31,438 nucleotides of DNA from Priapulus caudatus (GCF_000485595.1 NW_014577094.1:183079-214516); one strand, 5' to 3'; shown: positions 20,936-31,036, numbered from the stretch's first letter. Program-made: numbers and translations. The notes: a model not told the origin generated them from the letters alone.

Positions 20936-22289
20936 GGTTACTCTGTATAAATAAGTTAGGAACCTCGCTATGTACACAAGTACGAAGAACATAATATAGA
21001 AACGTCAATATGCGCTGATCTCCATGGAACGTTAGGAAAACGCAAAGAAAAGCAAATTCTTGTAATTTCCACTTGTCAGCAAATTGCTATCATTGCAATC
21101 GAAATAATCATTTAACATTAACGACAAGTTTGCTTTAGTTCATCGAGAATACATGCCCGTGGTTAGAGTAAAACAAAGTAGTGTACTTGCACCATGCAGA
21201 GAGAACTAAACAGATGCTATGATTGAAAACCTGCCATAATGATGAGAGGCGTGAAAGCACTGTCCACGAATCACGCGACAGTAGCAGCTTACGAACCTCA
21301 GCTGTGGATGGTCCGAGAAAATCCACATAATGAATAAGTAATTCCATCTAATTGGCGTGACTGTGTTTGTTAAGCGCTTGCACAGTTTAATGACTTGTTT
21401 GGTTTATTGTTTAAGGCCATCTGTGGCAAGGCGAACTCACACCACTTCATATACACACGTATTGTTGCCTACCGCGTCTAATTGGTGTATCAATAAAGGG
21501 GAGGGAGAGGGAGGGCCAGTACACACCCTAAAGACCCGATAACGCCCTGAATGGGGATTAGTACGTTCTCCGAGGACTTCTCCACCACTTTTGTTCCCGC
21601 GTTGTGTAACAAATTGTGCGGGCCTCTCACCTCGCCGCTATTCTAGCGCCCAGCGGCAGCGCCGACGCACTGGGCAGCAGATGCAAACTTGCCAAGTACC
21701 CTCTCTCCGTTGATGAGTGCCCCATCGCCTCTCGGCCCGCGAACACACACGACCGCCACTCACCCACGCTGCGCGTGCTTGTCTACACCTCAATCGGACC
21801 CCGCTTTTGCGCGCATACGCGCACTAAATCGGAGACAATTATCACCGCACAACGGGGATGACCGACGGCTATTTCGCCCTGGTCCGGCTGCTGCACAGAA
21901 ACGTGCGCATCGAGCGGCGGCAGATCAAGAGCCCTCACTTGACGCACCGCTCCGTTTGAGTAAGGGCCCTCGCTAAAGTTTTCTTGCTTGCTCGGAGCAC
22001 CTCTGATGGGACGCGCGCACACTCGGCAACACGCGTGCGTCACTTGCATGCGCGCTACGACCGACTCGCGCTTTAACTGATTCTTACGTAGTCGCTTTAT
22101 CGGTCAGTCATCGTCACACTCACCTACCTGTTTACCTGTACTGCGTCTTATATAATTACCTTTACCCTATCTGACAATAACCAGCGCGAGGACATGACAT
22201 TTGCATCATTCGACTAACGAACAGGGACGACCGAGGGGTGTTCATTTAGGAAATGAAACAGAAGAATCCTCTCGTCTACATACACAACA
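20936..22289. other. Non-coding stretch with ambiguous short ORFs
   Basis: AT-rich to about 21600, then GC-rich with two overlapping short frames. One is a 33-codon plus-strand ORF at 21858-21959 (starts MTDGYFALVRLL); the other is an 88-codon minus frame at 21783-22049. Both look codon-biased because the sequence is GC-rich at alternating positions, and neither has a domain. A donor-like CGAG then GTGAGA lies on the minus strand at 21625. No firm gene. Confidence 0.4.
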
Positions 22290-22636
22290 TGTTCTGCTTG
22301 CATCTATGACAAATACGACATACGCATATACGCTCTCCTATGACACTATTTGTCATAGGAAGATTCTTCCTATGACAAATACGACATACGCATATACGCT
22401 CTCCTATGACACTATTTGTCATAGGAAGATTCTTCCTATGACAAATATTGGCGAGTCAACTTCGTTCTGCTTTGCAGCTGAAATTCACTGCTTGCGTTCA
22501 TAATAGCGCTCCTAAACTCGCTATGCCCACAACACATACAACAATATTTGTCATAGGAAAAATCTTCCTATGACAAATAGTGTCATAGGAGAGCGTATAT
22601 GCGTATGTCGTATTTGTCATAGATGCTAGCAGAACA
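22290..22636. mobile_element. MITE-like foldback element with ~75-bp inverted ends
   Basis: The left end TGTTCTGCTTGCATCTATGA and onward for about 75 bp is repeated in reverse complement at the right end (…TCATAGATGCTAGCAGAACA) with one mismatch. Inside, a 66-bp unit is directly duplicated (22305-22370, 22371-22436). Its core TTTGTCATAGGAAG, ATT, CTTCCTATGACAAA is itself a perfect palindrome. The right arm has AAAAA in place of the palindrome centre. About 100 bp of unrelated sequence lies between the arms. There is no coding capacity and I see no clear target-site duplication. It resembles a non-autonomous DNA transposon; the superfamily is unknown. Confidence 0.8.
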
Positions 22637-22997
22637 GGCTGACATACATCAGTATGGTACTAGAACGTTTACGTGGAATAAACGCTCTCACATACCCAAC
22701 CTGAGACATCTGGGCGAATACGCGCGGCTGTATATGCTATTAGGAAAGTGAATACAATGGGCTTCTCTTTGCATTCGGATGTTAGTCGGCTGGAGACCGG
22801 CGAGGAGCGAATCATCTCGACTTTTGTCGATTATTGGATATTATTAACTAGTTGTAAATAGCTGTTCGTCTATATCTAGTCTGCGAGTGACCGACAAGCG
22901 GATGTTATAAGGTGGAGTCGCGCGGTGGCGTCTCATGCTATAAGACTTTGCAGTGGTCATTTATCACTTGCAAGGTTTCGTAGCCTGCCAATTGCCA
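22637..22997. other. Non-coding stretch, no gene seen
   Basis: Unique mixed sequence between the foldback element and the GA/GT repeats. No exon or domain seen. Confidence 0.5.
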
Positions 22998-23600
22998 GAG
23001 AGAAGAGAGAGAGAGAGTGTGCGTGCGTGGCGTGCGTGCGTTGCGTGCGTGTGTGTGGGTGTGCGTGCGTGCGTGCTTTGTCTGTGTGTTGCGTTGCGTG
23101 CGCGTGTGTTGTGTGTGGTGTGTGCTGCGTGCAATGCGTGGTGTGTGTGTGTCGCGGTGTGTGTGAGTGTGGTGTGTGTGTTGTGTGTGTGTGTGTGGCT
23201 GTGCGTGGCGTGCCGGTGCTTGTCTGTGTGTGCGTGGTGTGCTGTGTGTGTGTTGTTGTGGTGTGTGTGTGTGTGTTGTTGTGTTGTGGTGTATGTGTTG
23301 TATGTGTGTCGTGCGTGTGTGTGTGTTGCTGTGTGTGTGTGTGCGCAGCGCAGCGTGGCTTCGTTATGTGTGGTGCAGTGTGATGTGTGCGCCGCGCGGC
23401 CGGTGCTTGGTAATGTTGTGTGCGTTTCGTGGCGTGGGTGGTTGTGAGAGAGAGAAGAGGCGTGGAGAGAGAGAGGAGAAGAGAGAGAGTAGTAGAGAGA
23501 GAGAGAGAAGAGAGAGAGAGAGTAGAGAGAGAGGAGTGAGAGAGAGAGTAGAGAGAGTATGAAGATAGTAGAAGAGAGAAGAGCGAGACGCGCGCGCGAA
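22998..23600. repeat. GT-rich then GA-rich microsatellite, about 0.6 kb
   Basis: A short GA run (22998-23016) is followed by GT/GCGT repeats broken by GG and GTT to about 23440, then GAGAGA with GTAGTAG interruptions to about 23600. Long Cys/Val and His/Thr frames are artefacts. The polarity is opposite to the CA arrays at 20344-20592. Confidence 0.93.
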
Positions 23601-24609
23601 AGAGTAGCAGAGGCACGAGAATAATATTAAAGAAGCAGCAGTGAAATCTCGTCAGTGATGCGAGCTGCGAAGCCTAGCCATCGACGAGTCTCCTCCCTAT
23701 AGCGAAAAGTCGCGCTCTCACACACGGCAAGTTATTTAACACCCTCCGACCCACGCTTAATGAAATTCTAAACCTCCATTTATTAGATACGCCGCATCGT
23801 ACACGAACACATACACCCAACCCCGTCACCGCGTTACCGGCGTCACCCGTCACCGTCACGAACGCCAACCGACGTCACCGCCGTCGCTTGTCGCCACCCT
23901 CGCCGACTGACGACGACAACGACGTCTAACACCCTACATACTGATGAGCACGATAGTACTGATGAGAGAACACGGCCGCGACGTGAGCGCTCGTTCCGAA
24001 CAGCGTGCGCACAGCTCACTTACGATCTAAGTTCCGCGACAAAAATCCTGTAAGAGAGCGGAGCGTAGGCAGTAGGCGAAATGTCAGACCGATGAGGACG
24101 GGTGGGAAGAACAAGGCGGACCCCCTGCGACGCGGTGCAGCCGCCGGGTTGTTGATGTTTATGCTCACTCGCTATGCTAACGGCGCGTCCGTTCGCCCGA
24201 CTGGAACGCATCGCAAAAGGCCACCGTCGTGCCAACGGCTGCGCGATATATATGATTATACCTGTGCGTCGCTTGGCCGGACGCACGATGCCCCATTTGG
24301 TGGCGATCTCGTCGCACGGGGGACAGATGCGAATGCACTTGTGGTTTGTTTTCACTGTGCGCTGATGTAATGCGGCTGGCCGGCGGGCGGCTTGCTCGCT
24401 CACGGAACAACACAGCAGTCCGCGCCGCCTCCGCAGCAGCAGTCAAGCGGATCGGGCCGACCCCCTCCGAAGGTCAACCGCGTGGCGTGGACGTCTACGC
24501 ACCACCACCGCGCGTAACCGCTAATGAAACGTGTAAGGGCGAGCACATCACACTAACATATAGTTATGTACGGGAACAAGATTCTATTGGAGCTTCGCGA
24601 GAGAGAGAC
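23601..24609. other. CpG-rich sequence, possible exon only
   Basis: GC-rich with many CG and CGACG motifs (23815-23930 has GTCACCG repeats). One splice-bounded candidate exon on the minus strand is listed separately (24262-24354). A 24-bp stretch at 24027-24050 on the minus strand is also flanked by CTCTTACAG and GTAAGTGAG, but it is too short to judge. Otherwise no gene is supported. Confidence 0.4.
24262..24354 (-). CDS. Candidate Cys-rich exon, possibly upstream part of the RGG-like gene
   Basis: 93 bp between a GCACAG acceptor and a CGCACAG then GTATAA donor on the minus strand. It reads KTNHKCIRICPPCDE, then IATKWGIVRPAKRRT, with C-x3-C-x2-C and a basic end. Third positions are GC-rich, as in a coding exon. 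It ends in phase 1, the phase exon C at 19442-19484 requires, and would join as an Asp codon. Against it: the pyrimidine tract is weak and about 4.8 kb separates it from exon C. The Cys cluster could be part of a metal-binding domain, but I recognise no family. Confidence 0.3.
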
Positions 24610-26380
24610 CCGTGAGAAAGAGCAAGAGTAAGTCTTCTCTCGGTCGCGACTTTTGCTCACTAGCGTTCCTCGTCTCATATATATATATCTAGAAAGATGC
24701 GGAGTAAGTCTTGCTGCTCGTCGCACATTTTCTCAGCGTTCCCTCTCTCTATATATATATCGCTAGAAAGAGCGAGAGAAGCCTAATCCTCATCGGTCGC
24801 TCTTTTCTCACGCGTTTCTCTCTCTGTATATATATAATGTAGAAAGTAGGCGAAAGAAGTCTTCTCTGCGTCGCTCTTTTTTCACAAGGAGCGTTCTCTT
24901 CTCTATATTTATATCTAGAAAGAGCGGAGAAGTCTTTTTCTCGGTCGCTCTTTTTTCTCACGCGTTCCGCTCTCTATAATAATATCATATATCTTAGGAA
25001 AGAGCTTGATGAATGTCTTTCTCGTCGGTCGCTCTTTGCTCAGAACGCGTTCCTCGATCTCTATATAATAGTATCTAGAAGTAGCTTGAGTAAGTCCATT
25101 CTCTGCGGGTCGCTCTTTCCCTCAACGGCGTTCCTCTCTCTCTATATATAATCTACAGAAAGAGCGAGAGAAGCGCCTTTCTCTCGTTCGCTCTTTTCTC
25201 CCGCGGTTCCTCTCTATATATATATCTAGAAAGAGCGAAAGAAGTCTTCTCTCGGTCGCTCTTTTTTCCTCACGCGTTTCTCTTCTCTATATTATATATC
25301 TAGATAGAGCGAGAGTAAAGCTCTTCTCTCGTCGCTCTTATGCTCCAGCGTTCTTTCTCTCTATTAATATATTATCTGAAGAAAGGAGCGAAAGTAAAGT
25401 TCTTTCTTCTCGGTCGCACGTCTTTTCACGCGTTCTCTCTCTAGTATATGATATATTCTTTAGAAAGAAGCGAGAGTAAGTCTTGCTCTGCGTCCGCTCT
25501 TCTCACTAGCGTTCCTCTCTCTATACTAATATATATATCTATCTAGAAAGAGCTTGAGAAGTCTTCTCTCGGTCGCTCTTTCTCACGCGTTCTCATCTCT
25601 ATTATTATCTATCAGAAAGAGCTTGTGAGAAGTTTTCTCCTGTCGGCTCGCGTCTTTTCTCACGCGTACGTCTTCCTCTTCCTATATATATATCTAGAAA
25701 GAGCGAAAGAAGTCTTCTCTCGGTCGCTCTTTCTCACGCGTTCTCTCTCTATATATATATCTAGAAAGACGAAAGAAGTCTTCTGCTCTCGTTCGCTCTT
25801 TTCTCCGCAACGCGTTCCTGCTCTCTATATATTCAATCTAGTAATAGAGCTTGAGAAGTCTCTCATCGTCGCTCTTTCTCACGGTTTCTCTCTCCTTATA
25901 TATATATTCTAGAAAGAGCGGAATAGAATTTCTTCTGCTTTCGTCGCACTTTTTTTTCACGCGTTCTTCTGCTCGCTATATATATATATCGTAGAAAGAG
26001 CGAGAGTTAAGTCTTCTCCCTCGGTCGCATCTTCTCAGCGCGTTCTTCTCTCTATATTATATATATATATCTAACGAAATAGAGCTTGAGAAGTCTCTGC
26101 ATCGTCGGCTCTTGTCTCAACGGGCTTCTCTCTCATAATTATCTATCTAGAAAGAGCTTGAAGAAGTCTTTCTCCTCGTCCCGATCTTTCTCAAACGCGT
26201 TTCTCAGTTCTCTATAATATATATCTGTAGTAAAATGACGAAAAGAAGTGCTTGTCTCCTCGTCCGCTCTTTCCCACGGCGTTCTCTCTTCAATCTATAT
26301 TATATAAGAGAAGAGGCCAAAGAAGTGCTTTCTTCCTCGGTCGCTCTTTCCCCTCTACGCGTGTCATCTCTCTCTCTTCT
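24610..26380. repeat. ~67-bp satellite array, about 23 units, self-complementary unit
   Basis: A clean unit is 25695-25761 (67 bp): TAGAAAGAGCGAAAGAAG, TCTTCTCTCGG, TCGCTCTTTCTCACGCG, TTCTCTCTC, then (TA)n and TC. GAAAGAGCG and CGCTCTTTC are reverse complements, with AGAAG/CTTCT inside, so each unit can fold into a hairpin. About 23 units can be counted by TAGAAAG-type starts. Units vary from 67 to about 83 bp, mostly by scattered single-base insertions, and carry alternate cores AGCGAAAG, AGCGAGAG and AGCTTGAG. No gene is present. Confidence 0.93.
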
Positions 26381-26600
26381 CATCTCTCGTCTCTCTTCTC
26401 GCACACACACTCTCTCGATCTCTCTCTCCTATATATATATATATATATATATATGATTATATATATAATATAAATTATAGTATATATGTGTGTGTAGTAT
26501 ATATATACTATACACGATGAAGTATATAGAAGAAACTCGTGAGAAAGAGCGGTGAGAAAATGTATAATATATATATATATATACATTAGATAAATAGCTT
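26381..26600. repeat. CT, (TA)n and TGTGTG low-complexity sequence
   Basis: CTCTCT passes into (TA)n at 26430-26452, then further TA-rich sequence with GTGTGTGTAG and a second (TA)n at about 26564-26582. It follows the satellite array directly and has a related unit fragment near 26530 (TGAGAAAGAGCGGTGAG). Confidence 0.88.
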
Positions 26601-26764
26601 ATGAATACAGATAGTGACGGGCGAGACCTGCGCCGAGAGAGCAAGTACGTGCGAAGGAAGGGATTGGAAGAGGTGTCGAGAACAAACGACAGTACAGAGA
26701 CGAAAGAGAGTAGAGCGTCGACAAGAGTGACACGCGATCGAGAAGAGAGAGCAGCCCGATGCAA

Positions 26765-26870
26765 GAGAGAGAGAGATGGAGAGAGAGAATGACGAGAGAG
26801 AAGAGAGAGAAAGAGAGAAAAGAGTAGAAAGAGAGAAAGAGAGAAAGAGAGAAAGAGAGAGAGAGAGACG
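26765..26870. repeat. (GA)n microsatellite
   Basis: GAGAGA runs with GAAAGAGA interruptions. Frames are Arg/Glu or Ser/Leu repeats. Confidence 0.93.
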
Positions 26871-27689
26871 TGCGCGCGGGCTTCAATGTGCGACAGAGAT
26901 AAAGGTCGCGTTGGGGTCGCGCGCAGAGAGCCCGGGGCTCGGGTCAGAAACGCAGAGCGGGCGCTGGTCGCTGGCTAAAAGCGACGCACAGACAATGGGG
27001 ACGGGCCCGCTGAATGCAAGCTCGCAACGCAATAACGTCACAATGGCGCATCAAAGCAAACTTCATTACGGACAGCGACGGAACAAGTGCATCTACTCTG
27101 GCTTGCATTAGGGCGCCTCGAGTGGTGCAGTTTTTCAGCGGTTTCTTTTTCAGTTGCTCTCTCGCTTCGCATAAACCCACTACAAACTGCCACATCCAAC
27201 TCTTGGCAGCCGCACGGCTCGCCATTTCGCAGTTTATCCGATCGCTGTACAGCCAAAGTTGAAAAACTTTTGAGAGTCAAACACGCGCGCACGAGCGAAG
27301 CGCTCAGCCTGCTCACAGGGTGCCCCGCAATTACCAGCACCGCGTAGGCAAGTCGAAGCCATGGTGAACTTAGCTAGCCCATCGGAGTGACAGTTTGCTA
27401 GATGTTTTGTTAAACACAACCCTCGCACGACGCTGGCCCTACGAACTACGCCGCGACGACGTGGATAGCGCATCCACGGTCGAGTTCATACTAGCCCCCC
27501 CCCCTCCCGGAGCTATCTCCCGACATGGCCCTGTGCCTGATCGAAGGGCAAGCGATGAAACACACCAGCCAGCTACGCGTGATCATTCCGACGTGGTGTG
27601 AGCGATAGGGAAATAGACCATCTATTACCGGCCAGAACTCAGATTCAGTTTTTCCCTCGACAATTTCTGCCAATAAAATTTTGGTCATA

Positions 27690-27690
<1 letters not shown>
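26871..27690. other. GC-rich unique sequence, no firm gene
   Basis: Overlapping frames of 80 to 110 codons occur on both strands around 26940-27470. None has a recognisable domain, and no splice-bounded exon could be chosen. A C-run lies at 27496-27504. Confidence 0.4.

Positions 27691-27726
<36 letters not shown>
27691..27726. repeat. (TA)n microsatellite
   Basis: Uninterrupted TA dinucleotides, 18 units. Confidence 0.97.
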
Positions 27727-27727
<1 letters not shown>

Positions 27728-27938
27728 CTCGAAGACGAGACTGTACACGCTATCATCGTAACTCTCTGTCAGATTCGAGTTTGCTAGTGAGAGGGTTATA
27801 TAGGGTTCTTAGTATCAAGAGCGCCATTACAGTTCTGAAGCCATTAAATGTTGCATTCGGATACGGCTCCCAAACTAACAACACCGCGTTAAAAACCCAC
27901 ATTAGAAAACACGTCGGAACACTTAATCTATACACAAT

Positions 27939-28056
27939 AATTCATGTATAATATCAAGAGCACACTAACCCTTGTGTTTATTCATGTTGCCTCTAGTGTT
28001 TTACGTTTATATTAGAGTTTGTGCTCTTGATGCATGATATATGAATATAACGATGA
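27939..28056. repeat. Imperfect inverted repeat around a ~65-bp loop
   Basis: ATTCATGTATAATATCAAGAGCACA on the left pairs with TGTGCTCTTGATGCATGATATATGAAT on the right, with a small bulge. The loop holds CTCTAGTG and TATTAGAG, a second partial pairing. It resembles a short foldback element remnant. I see no target-site duplication. Confidence 0.65.
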
Positions 28057-28219
28057 CATATAATTCGTTGTAACACATAAATCACTAGCTGGAACCCGCA
28101 TTCACTTTACAACAACGCGAATAACAAAAAATAAACAATATTATAACATATTAACAAATCATTTCATAATATATAGTCCGTTATTCTACATAGTCCACTG
28201 CCAGGAACCCGCACCCACA

Positions 28220-28579
28220 TTAATACTGATATAGAGGGGGCTGCTGGTGATACCACGTGTCTGCTCGTTGCCCCGCGCGACGGGCCGCGCCCTGTGACGC
28301 TGGTAATGTGACGATTACGCAACGTTGACAGCCGAGAGTTCGATCGACCGTCGCCGACCAAGGTGCAGCCGCCATCGCTGCCGACGACGACGACGACGAC
28401 GACGACGACCCGCTGTAGAGAGTGACTGATACAATCTCGTGTACAATGGAGCCGTTCTCTGTCAACATCCACACAGCGTTAATGGCTGCATCGCTAAACA
28501 TGAGCCATACAGTCAGCAACAAGAGAACAATGGGATGCCTTCGTAATAATATCCTGCCCACAAAATCTCGACATTTCAA
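28220..28579 (-). CDS. Weak candidate: ORF with signal-anchor-like N-terminus
   Basis: The 119-codon frame starts MKCRDFVGRILLRRHP, followed by a hydrophobic stretch (IVLLLLTVWLMF) and then NAVWMLTENGSIVHEIVS. That part looks like a signal peptide or membrane anchor. The frame then enters a (GAC)n tract read as poly-Ser and a Pro/Ala/Arg tail that looks non-coding. It could be a first exon ending before the Ser run, but the only GT there is a poor donor. No homology is recognised. Confidence 0.2.
   Translation of the reverse strand: MKCRDFVGRILLRRHPIVLLLLTVWLMFSDAAINAVWMLTENGSIVHEIVSVTLYSGSSSSSSSSSAAMAAAPWSATVDRTLGCQRCVIVTLPASQGAARRAGQRADTWYHQQPPLYQY
28384..28409. repeat. (GAC)n microsatellite
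   Basis: About eight CGA/GAC triplets in a row, giving poly-Ser or poly-Val on the minus strand. Confidence 0.9.
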
Positions 28580-28672
28580 TGAGCTCTTTCTGAAATGAAA
28601 GGACTTTACGGGCCATTCAGCCGTTCACTTTGGCAATATAAGGCACTTGTCGAAGAACGGGCCAGACGACTA

Positions 28673-28820
28673 TATTTGCAATTTCAAGTTCATTCAATTA
28701 TCGCTTCTCAAACTTATGGCTCTCCACTAAGAACAGCGCGTGCGTCTCTATTTGCAATTTCAAGTTCATTCAGCAGTCACTTCTGAAACTTAAGGGTCTT
28801 TAGCGAGGCCTCTATTTGCA
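28673..28820. repeat. 76-bp tandem duplication with third partial copy
   Basis: TATTTGCAATTTCAAGTTCA starts at 28673 and again at 28749 (76 bp apart). Similar sequence follows in each (CTTCTCAAACTTATGG against CTTCTGAAACTTAAGG). A third TATTTGCAGC start lies at 28813. Confidence 0.85.
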
Positions 28821-29119
28821 GCATCTTGAGAGGGTGCCAACTGGTGTTGATTACATAGCCAGTAGACTGCCTGCTTCAGCAGCGAAATTACAACAGAACT
28901 CTCCCCCTCCGCTCGGCCGCATATGCATCCAGAGTCCCACAGATCGGCTCGAGCACACGTCCCGCACAATGACCGCCCGCAAACCCCGTGCCAATTTGGG
29001 CCACAATTTTCAAAACGCTCCACGGCGGCCGGTTGGCAAATAACGGCAGCTGTAATTACGTCAGCCTATGAATCTTGAAGACCCACGGTCGGCGCCCCCC
29101 GAGTACAAAGCACCGAGCC

Positions 29120-29195
29120 ACCATAGGAGCAGGAGGACGAGGAGGAGGAGAGGGAGGGGGAGGAGGACGAGGACGAGGAGGAGGGGGAGGGGGGA
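29120..29195. repeat. (GGA)n/(GGACGA)n tract
   Basis: AGGAGGACGAGGAGGAGG with GGGGGAGG variants. G-rich runs of this kind can form G-quadruplexes in principle. Minus frames give Leu/Pro or Ser runs. Confidence 0.9.
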
Positions 29196-29607
29196 CATGG
29201 GCGGCAGTTGAGGCGCCCCTCCCGGCACCTCAACTCGCTCGCATACAGCCAGAGGGCAGCACTTGAGGGTTGCAGAAGAGCCGAGGGCACGGCGCTGTAA
29301 CACCTGCTACCAACTCGAGCGCGCGCACATACAGAGAGCGCTCTGTCGAGAGCAGATTCACTCCGCTCGCTATGCCGTATACTTGGTGCGAAAGTACTAT
29401 AAGTGAGTGGAGTGAAATTCTTGCAAGAGGTGCTCACAACCCACCCGCGATGTCTATGAAACAAGAGAAGATCTCTCCCGTCTCGACCTCGACCTCTCCA
29501 CACGAACGCCACCCCTCGTCTCCATCTAGTGTTATATGCTTTATTCCAACATTTGCAGTCGACGAAGTGTGCCTTCGTGAGGTTAGTTACTGACAACTCC
29601 AAAAATC
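29196..29607. other. Unique sequence, no firm gene
   Basis: A 107-codon plus frame (29270-29593) crosses this stretch without a domain or splice borders. The sequence is CpG-containing and mixed. Confidence 0.4.
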
Positions 29608-29645
29608 TCAACATCAACACCATCAACAACAACAACAGCAACAAT

Positions 29646-29681
<36 letters not shown>

Positions 29682-29895
29682 AATAACAATAACAGCAACA
29701 ACAACAACAACAACAACAGCAACAACAACAACAACAACAACAACAATAATAATAATAACAATAATAATAACAATAACAACAGCAACAATAGCAACAGTGA
29801 CAACAAGGTCGACAACAGCAGCAGAAATATCAACAACACATAAAACAACAACAATAACAACAACAACGACAACGACAACAACAACAACAACAATA
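29608..29895. repeat. (CAA)n-rich tract, about 0.29 kb
   Basis: CAACAACAA with AAT, CAG and GACAAC variants. Plus frames give poly-Asn and minus frames poly-Leu; both are artefacts. Confidence 0.95.
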
Positions 29896-30141
29896 AATCC
29901 ACCACGCTGAGAACGCTATTCTCCTTGATGGATGACATCTGATAACAGCATGGATTGCATTACTCGCGTCAGCTAACCAGCACCCATCACTCTAGCCAAG
30001 AACCTGACTCCACCTACACTTCACAACTACTATGGCTGCTGCCACCGCGGGCCGCCCCGACCACGTACGTTCGAACAGCGTCAGTGCAATTCCTCCGTTA
30101 CAAATGGACGCAACGTATATAATCAGGAGTGTATAACATAG

Positions 30142-30300
30142 AGATAATATAGAGATAGAGATATAGAGATATATCATTATAGAGATATAGAGATATATCA
30201 TATAAAGATATAGAGATATATGATTCATATATAATATCATATAGAGATATAGATATAGAGATATATAATATAGAGATATAGAGATATTATATCTCTATAT
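30142..30300. repeat. (ATAGAGAT)n-like minisatellite with palindromic end
   Basis: ATATAGAGATATAGAGATAT units of 8 to 14 bp with ATCATAT interruptions. The last part (ATATAGAGATATAGAGATAT followed by TATCTCTATAT) folds back on itself. Confidence 0.88.
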
Positions 30301-30598
30301 TACACACTCAACCAGGATCCGATCGCGCACAACTCGCAATTTTCGCCATCGCCTGATTAACGCTGCCAGCTACTTTTTGCATGAATATCCAAAGATACGT
30401 CCGCCCGTCGGCTCCCGCAGAGCTGTCCCTCGCAGGGAGGCTTACTAATTAGCAGACGATATGAGAGCTCGCATAATTTCTCGCTCACGGGGTATCTATC
30501 GAGTGGTCGTATATGCAGAAAAAAATCCTGGCTAATCGGTCACTGCAGTAGGCATGCACAGCGCAGGATGACGTCGTTATGACGTGGGTTATATATAT
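30301..30598. other. Unique sequence, nothing recognised
   Basis: About 300 bp of mixed sequence without an exon, ending in TGACGTCGTTATGACGTGGG and a TA run. Confidence 0.5.
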
Positions 30599-30649
30599 AT
30601 ATCAGGGGTTAATAATGACAAATTATTAGTCATTATTAACCCCTGATAT
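30599..30649. repeat. Perfect palindrome, 21-bp arms and 9-bp loop
   Basis: ATATCAGGGGTTAATAATGAC and GTCATTATTAACCCCTGATAT flank AAATTATTA. TA-rich sequence outside the arms (GGTTATATAT and ATATATAAC) extends the pairing with a small bulge. This could be a small foldback element. Confidence 0.9.
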
Positions 30650-30746
30650 AACATATATAACACGTAATTCACGTGTAATTTAGTATAGCAGCATTGCAGC
30701 AGATATATGGCCATTATGTATTACGTCACGCCTATTGTAGTATAGG

Positions 30747-30747
<1 letters not shown>

Positions 30748-30778
<31 letters not shown>
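30748..30778. repeat. (GTT)n microsatellite
   Basis: About ten GTT triplets. The Cys or Leu runs in open frames across it are artefacts. Confidence 0.95.
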
Positions 30779-30779
<1 letters not shown>

Positions 30780-30849
30780 GCCGAACTTTCTCAAGCTTGC
30801 TACATATATAGCAAGCTATACGTATATAACAACAATAACGATAACAATA

Positions 30850-31036
30850 ACACACATACACGAACACGCACACGCGCACGCACACGCACACGCACACGCA
30901 TCGACGCACACGCACACGCACACGCACACGCACACGCACACGCAGCACGCAACGCAACGCACAACGCACACGCACCACACACACAACACACACACACATA
31001 CACACACACAAAACACAGCCACACACACACCACCAC

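Noticed and set aside
21135-21347. Minus-strand frame with VRKLLLSRDSWTVLSRL and possible splice borders (CCACAG, GGCAG then GTTTTC)
   Set aside because: The donor is weak, the phase cannot be linked to any other exon and no family is recognised.
22305-22441. Repeated palindromic units considered as a CRISPR array
   Set aside because: Only two 66-bp units with no unique spacers, inside inverted arms, in a eukaryotic setting. A foldback transposon explains it.
22957-23616. 219-codon His/Thr-rich minus frame
   Set aside because: Translation of the GT/GA microsatellites on the opposite strand.
24610-26380. Satellite units considered as tandem RNA genes or a CRISPR array
   Set aside because: The units are directly adjacent with no unique spacers, have no tRNA-like boxes and vary in length by scattered insertions. 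A satellite array fits better.
29066-29938. 290-codon minus-strand frame with a long poly-Leu run
   Set aside because: It runs through the (CAA)n and (GGA)n tracts. Poly-Leu of that length comes from TTG triplets, not a membrane protein.
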